DNA of 64,000 bases from BOG-932 sp965276835 (GTDB lineage Bacteria > Pseudomonadota > Alphaproteobacteria > BOG-932 > Roseiterribacteraceae): assembly GCA_965276835.1 (NCBI GenBank), contig OZ255631.1, forward strand, positions 4,464,001 through 4,528,000, written 5' to 3'. This document shows, piece by piece, positions 62,543-64,000 of this stretch (positions are counted from its first letter, which is position 1; every line of letters begins with the position of its first letter). The notes under the pieces were generated by a model. The model saw only the letters and a program-made list of their open reading frames with translations, ran no database searches and was not told where the DNA came from. The position numbers were made by a program, and so were the translations under genes.

Positions 62543-63232
62543 ATGCTGAGCGCGGTCCTACGCGCCTTCGCCCAATTGCTGGACCCGGCGATCTTCTGGG
62601 TGCTGATCCTCAGCGTGCTGGGCGCCGTGCTGGTGCTGCTCGGCTGCTGGTTCGGCGTCGGCGAAGCGCTGGCCCATGTCCGCCTGTTCCAGAACGGCTG
62701 GCTGGAGTGGCTGGCGCGGATTGCGATTGCCGCCGGGACCGTCTTCGGCACCATCGCCTTGTTCGGCGTCTTGATGGCGGCGATCGCCGGGCTGTTCGTC
62801 GATCGCGTCGCCCGCGCGGTGGAGCGGCGGTATTACGCTTGGGTCTCGCCGGCACGGCGGATCGGCGTCGGCGAACAGGCGGGGGAAATGCTGTCGTTCC
62901 TGGCCGGCGCGATCGGTGTCAATTTTGTGGCCTTGCCGTTTTACCTGATCTGGGGCGCCGACGTTCCGATCTTTCTGATTGTCAACGGATACCTGCTGGG
63001 CCGGGAGTATTTTGAGCTGGTAGCGCTGCGCCATGTCGATCGCGCGACCGTACGGATGCTGCAGCGGACTTATCGTTGGCGTTTGCTGCTGGCCGGCGTC
63101 GCGATTGCCGGTTTCGCCTTCGTGCCGCTGGCCGATCTGCTTACTCCGATCGTGGCAACGGCGTTCATGCTGCATATTTTCCAGGGTTTGCCCGCTGTGA
63201 AAGTTCTCTTGCGGACGCCGCCGGTTCGGTGA
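62543..63232 (+). CDS. EI24-like integral membrane protein
   Basis: The 229-residue protein has about five membrane segments and resembles the EI24/CysZ family (PRRIGVGEQAGEMLSFLAGAIGVNF, LIWGADVPIFLIVNGYLLGREYFELVALRHV). The GYLLGREYFELVALRH segment is the most telling. The family includes sulfate transporters but most members are uncharacterised. It follows hss by 27 bases and precedes bactofilin by 42. Confidence 0.75.
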   Translation: MLSAVLRAFAQLLDPAIFWVLILSVLGAVLVLLGCWFGVGEALAHVRLFQNGWLEWLARIAIAAGTVFGTIALFGVLMAAIAGLFVDRVARAVERRYYAWVSPARRIGVGEQAGEMLSFLAGAIGVNFVALPFYLIWGADVPIFLIVNGYLLGREYFELVALRHVDRATVRMLQRTYRWRLLLAGVAIAGFAFVPLADLLTPIVATAFMLHIFQGLPAVKVLLRTPPVR

Positions 63233-63274
63233 TACCCCGGACGATCCTATCAACATATCTTGAGGAACTCGGCC

Positions 63275-63874
63275 ATGTTCGGACGTAAATCGGGCGACAG
63301 CGCCACACCACCGGTATCGCCGACGCCGTTCCAGCCAGCCGCCGCGCGTCCGGCCGCACCCGCCGCGCCCGCTCGCCCGACTGGCGAGGGTGACCTGCCG
63401 TCGCGCCCGATGACGCCGGCGCAGCCGATCGGTTCCGCGCCTCGCCGCCCGGCCGAGCCGATCAAGCAGGAAGCCGCCCGCGATGTGCGCAAGTTGATCG
63501 TCGGCCGCGATATCACCCTGTCGGGTGAGATCGCCGCCTGCGACCACCTGATCGTCGAAGGTACGGTCGAGGCCAGCGTCAAGGAGTGCCACCGCCTGGA
63601 AGTGGCCGAGAGCGGCCTGTTCAAGGGCGCGGTGGAGATCAGCGAGGCGGAAATCGCCGGCCGCTTCGAAGGCCAGATCACGGTCCAGGGCCGCCTGTCG
63701 GTGCGCTCCACCGGCCGCATCGAAGGCAAGGTCCAGTATGGCGAACTGGCGGTCGATGCCGGCGGCACGCTGGACGGCGAAATCCGCGGTAACGGCAGCA
63801 AAAAGGCATCGAAGGAAAAGGATAAGCCGGTCGCAGAGGCGCCCCTGCTGGACCAGCCTGCGACGCCTGCTTAA
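63275..63874 (+). CDS. Bactofilin-type polymer-forming cytoskeletal protein
   Basis: The 199-residue protein has a proline/alanine-rich N-terminus (about 1-65) and a bactofilin core of repeated beta-helix turns: LIVGRDITLSGEIAACDHLIVEGTVEASV, LEVAESGLFKGAVEISEAEIAGRFEGQITVQGRLSV and GRIEGKVQYGELAVDAGGTLDGEI. It ends in a lysine-rich tail. Bactofilins form filaments that place cell-wall enzymes. GAGGAA precedes ATG 63275. The stop TAA overlaps the nth stop on the other strand. Confidence 0.92.
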   Translation: MFGRKSGDSATPPVSPTPFQPAAARPAAPAAPARPTGEGDLPSRPMTPAQPIGSAPRRPAEPIKQEAARDVRKLIVGRDITLSGEIAACDHLIVEGTVEASVKECHRLEVAESGLFKGAVEISEAEIAGRFEGQITVQGRLSVRSTGRIEGKVQYGELAVDAGGTLDGEIRGNGSKKASKEKDKPVAEAPLLDQPATPA

Positions 63875-64000
63875 GCTTTCCCGCTCGCCGCCGCCTCGTC
63901 GGCGGCGAGCACATCGCCCATCCCCTTGGTCTTGTCCTTGAATCCGCACAAATCGCGGATCAGGCAGCTGGGGCATTCGGGCTTGCGCGCCTTGCAGACA
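63871..64000 (-). CDS. nth: Endonuclease III, C-terminal fragment (5' part outside window)
   Basis: A minus-strand frame enters from the right edge and ends at TAA 63871-63873, giving 42 residues. The sequence CKARKPECPSCLIRDLC is the [4Fe-4S] cluster motif (C-x6-C-x2-C-x5-C) at the end of endonuclease III, followed by a short tail GFKDKTKGMG and Ala/Glu-rich end. The enzyme removes oxidised pyrimidines from DNA. Its stop overlaps the bactofilin stop (TTAA). Confidence 0.85.
   Translation of the reverse strand, partial: VCKARKPECPSCLIRDLCGFKDKTKGMGDVLAADEAAASGKA

Noticed and set aside
1..64000. CRISPR array, insertion sequence or prophage
   Set aside because: No spaced direct repeats, transposase or phage structural genes were seen; encapsulin has a capsid fold but is paired with its cargo gene.

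Overview
The window is a gene-dense, high-GC chromosomal segment from an alphaproteobacterium. The class call rests on short-chain TamA/TamB pairing with an NlpC/M17/RNase HI/ThrB/AroC/FabI string, an HWE-type histidine kinase, a bactofilin, homospermidine synthase beside sdhCDAB, and the style of the FdhD/YdeP-type oxidoreductase. I cannot place it below class from sequence alone. No rRNA, complete tRNA, insertion sequence, prophage or CRISPR array was seen.

Layout. 1-7058: end of a multicopper oxidase, small membrane proteins (DUF2809, CPBP protease), a ClC channel, an SDR, then an ArsR-SRPBCC operon and a HigBA toxin-antitoxin pair. 7059-10548 (minus strand): a DUF882 peptidase, class I aldolase, bluB under a cobalamin riboswitch, and a crotonase. 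10729-15231: lipid kinase with a clear terminator, then fdhD and a YdeP/FdhF-type molybdoenzyme with a hydrophobic C-terminal tail. 15260-18174: DUF2934, thioredoxin 2, and a DyP peroxidase-encapsulin pair in which the peroxidase carries a C-terminal cargo-loading peptide. 18191-23183 (minus): a PIN/RHH toxin-antitoxin pair, a SnoaL-like protein, a MerR-P-loop ATPase fusion, a GFA protein and a prolyl oligopeptidase. 23327-27760: CsbD stress protein (too short for ordinary ORF cut-offs), glucokinase, gamma-glutamyltransferase, DinJ/YafQ and a glutathione transferase.

27844-33324 is a compact seven-gene queuosine operon, queA-tgt-queF-queG-queE-queD-queC, covering the pathway from the GTP-derived intermediate to queuosine in tRNA except the shared first enzyme FolE. 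Its QueD has Ser where the catalytic Cys is expected. 33321-47695 is nearly all minus strand: a PAS histidine kinase, tamB, tamA, NlpC/P60, M17 aminopeptidase, rnhA, thrB, aroC, fabI and a lipoprotein, most joined by 1-4 base overlaps. 47820-54876 is plus strand: pdxH, an HSL-type esterase, a lower-GC DUF4760-like gene with no normal start codon, a radical SAM protein coupled to a DUF4130-UdgX fusion, an HWE histidine kinase and a lower-GC single-domain response regulator. 55043-57428 (minus) is a MASE4 hybrid kinase followed by a ferredoxin. 57592-63874 is sdhCDAB, homospermidine synthase, an EI24-like membrane protein and a bactofilin; the window ends in the C-terminal iron-sulfur motif of endonuclease III (nth).

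The items most worth attention are the encapsulin nanocompartment, the radical SAM/UdgX pair, the MerR-ATPase fusion and the QueD active-site substitution. None of these is certain to be undescribed; the first two belong to known families.
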